The notes under the pieces are model-generated. The model was not told the origin of the DNA. It saw nothing but the letters and a program-made list of their open reading frames with translations, and ran no database searches. From NCBI GenBank assembly GCA_002454165.1, contig DKIG01000043.1:1-23297 (forward strand): a DNA stretch of 23,297 nucleotides, read 5' to 3'. Below are positions 23,271-23,297 of the stretch, piece after piece. How positions within the stretch are numbered: the stretch's first letter is position 1; each line of letters opens with the position of its first letter. A program made the position numbers and the translations under genes. The stretch comes from Gammaproteobacteria bacterium UBA6724. Its GTDB lineage: Bacteria; Pseudomonadota; Gammaproteobacteria; Pseudomonadales; Azotimanducaceae.

Positions 23271-23297
23271 GCTTTCGCGAGGGCATGCTTTGGCACT

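Noticed and set aside
1..23297. CRISPR array, insertion sequence, prophage, toxin-antitoxin or secondary-metabolite cluster
   Set aside because: No regularly spaced repeats, transposase, integrase, phage structural genes or biosynthetic modules were seen; nearly every base belongs to a recognised housekeeping gene.

Overview
The window is ordinary, gene-dense chromosome of a proteobacterium, most probably a gammaproteobacterium. The evidence is the hemA-prfA-prmC-moeB order on the left, the classic nadD-rsfS-mrdA-rodA-mltB-rlpA-dacA-lipB-lipA cell-wall/lipoate block in the middle, a gatCAB operon, and a full-length RpoD of Escherichia/Pseudomonas type on the right. GatCAB next to a Pseudomonas-like proA-nadD arrangement suggests a lineage outside the Enterobacteriaceae. 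No genus can be named from the sequence alone.

Layout: 1-154 is a leader carrying a 20-bp element and a putative promoter. 155-4098 (+) is a tightly packed unit for tetrapyrrole synthesis (hemA), translation termination (prfA and its methylase prmC) and an E1-like sulfur-carrier adenylyltransferase (moeB/thiF/hesA type). 4095-6318 holds lipA and lipB (both minus), separated by a small plus-strand DUF1640-like coiled-coil/membrane gene. 6315-14886 (minus) is a long run reading proA, nadD, rsfS, mrdA, rodA, mltB, rlpA, dacA, lipB, with many 4-bp start/stop overlaps; rlmH and the DUF493 gene (ybeD), usual members of this block, are absent. 15081-18273 (+) is gatC-gatA-gatB, the Glu/Asp-tRNA amidotransferase. 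18288-19040 (minus) is a DUF1499 membrane protein. 19222-19543 is a tRNA-Ile(CAU) gene split in its anticodon loop by a 245-nt group I intron with no reading frame for a homing endonuclease. 19627-21309 (+) is an exported YtcJ-like amidohydrolase. 21376-23181 (minus) is rpoD with its own promoter at the right edge.

How the genes work together: PBP2 (mrdA) and RodA are the elongasome transpeptidase/polymerase pair; MltB, RlpA and the DacA carboxypeptidase trim the same wall. LipB and LipA make protein-bound lipoate. PrmC methylates the GGQ glutamine of the RF1 encoded immediately upstream. HemA uses Glu-tRNA, which is also a GatCAB-related substrate.

The most noteworthy signals are: (1) the group I intron interrupting tRNA-Ile(CAU), with an Azoarcus-like core but an extra hairpin between P7 and P3; (2) a perfect 20-bp element upstream of both hemA and rpoD, co-oriented with each gene and in each case exactly 29 nt from a good -10 hexamer; (3) an apparently lengthened sigma finger (region 3.2) in RpoD. 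Nothing in the window looks like a defence island, prophage, CRISPR array or insertion sequence.
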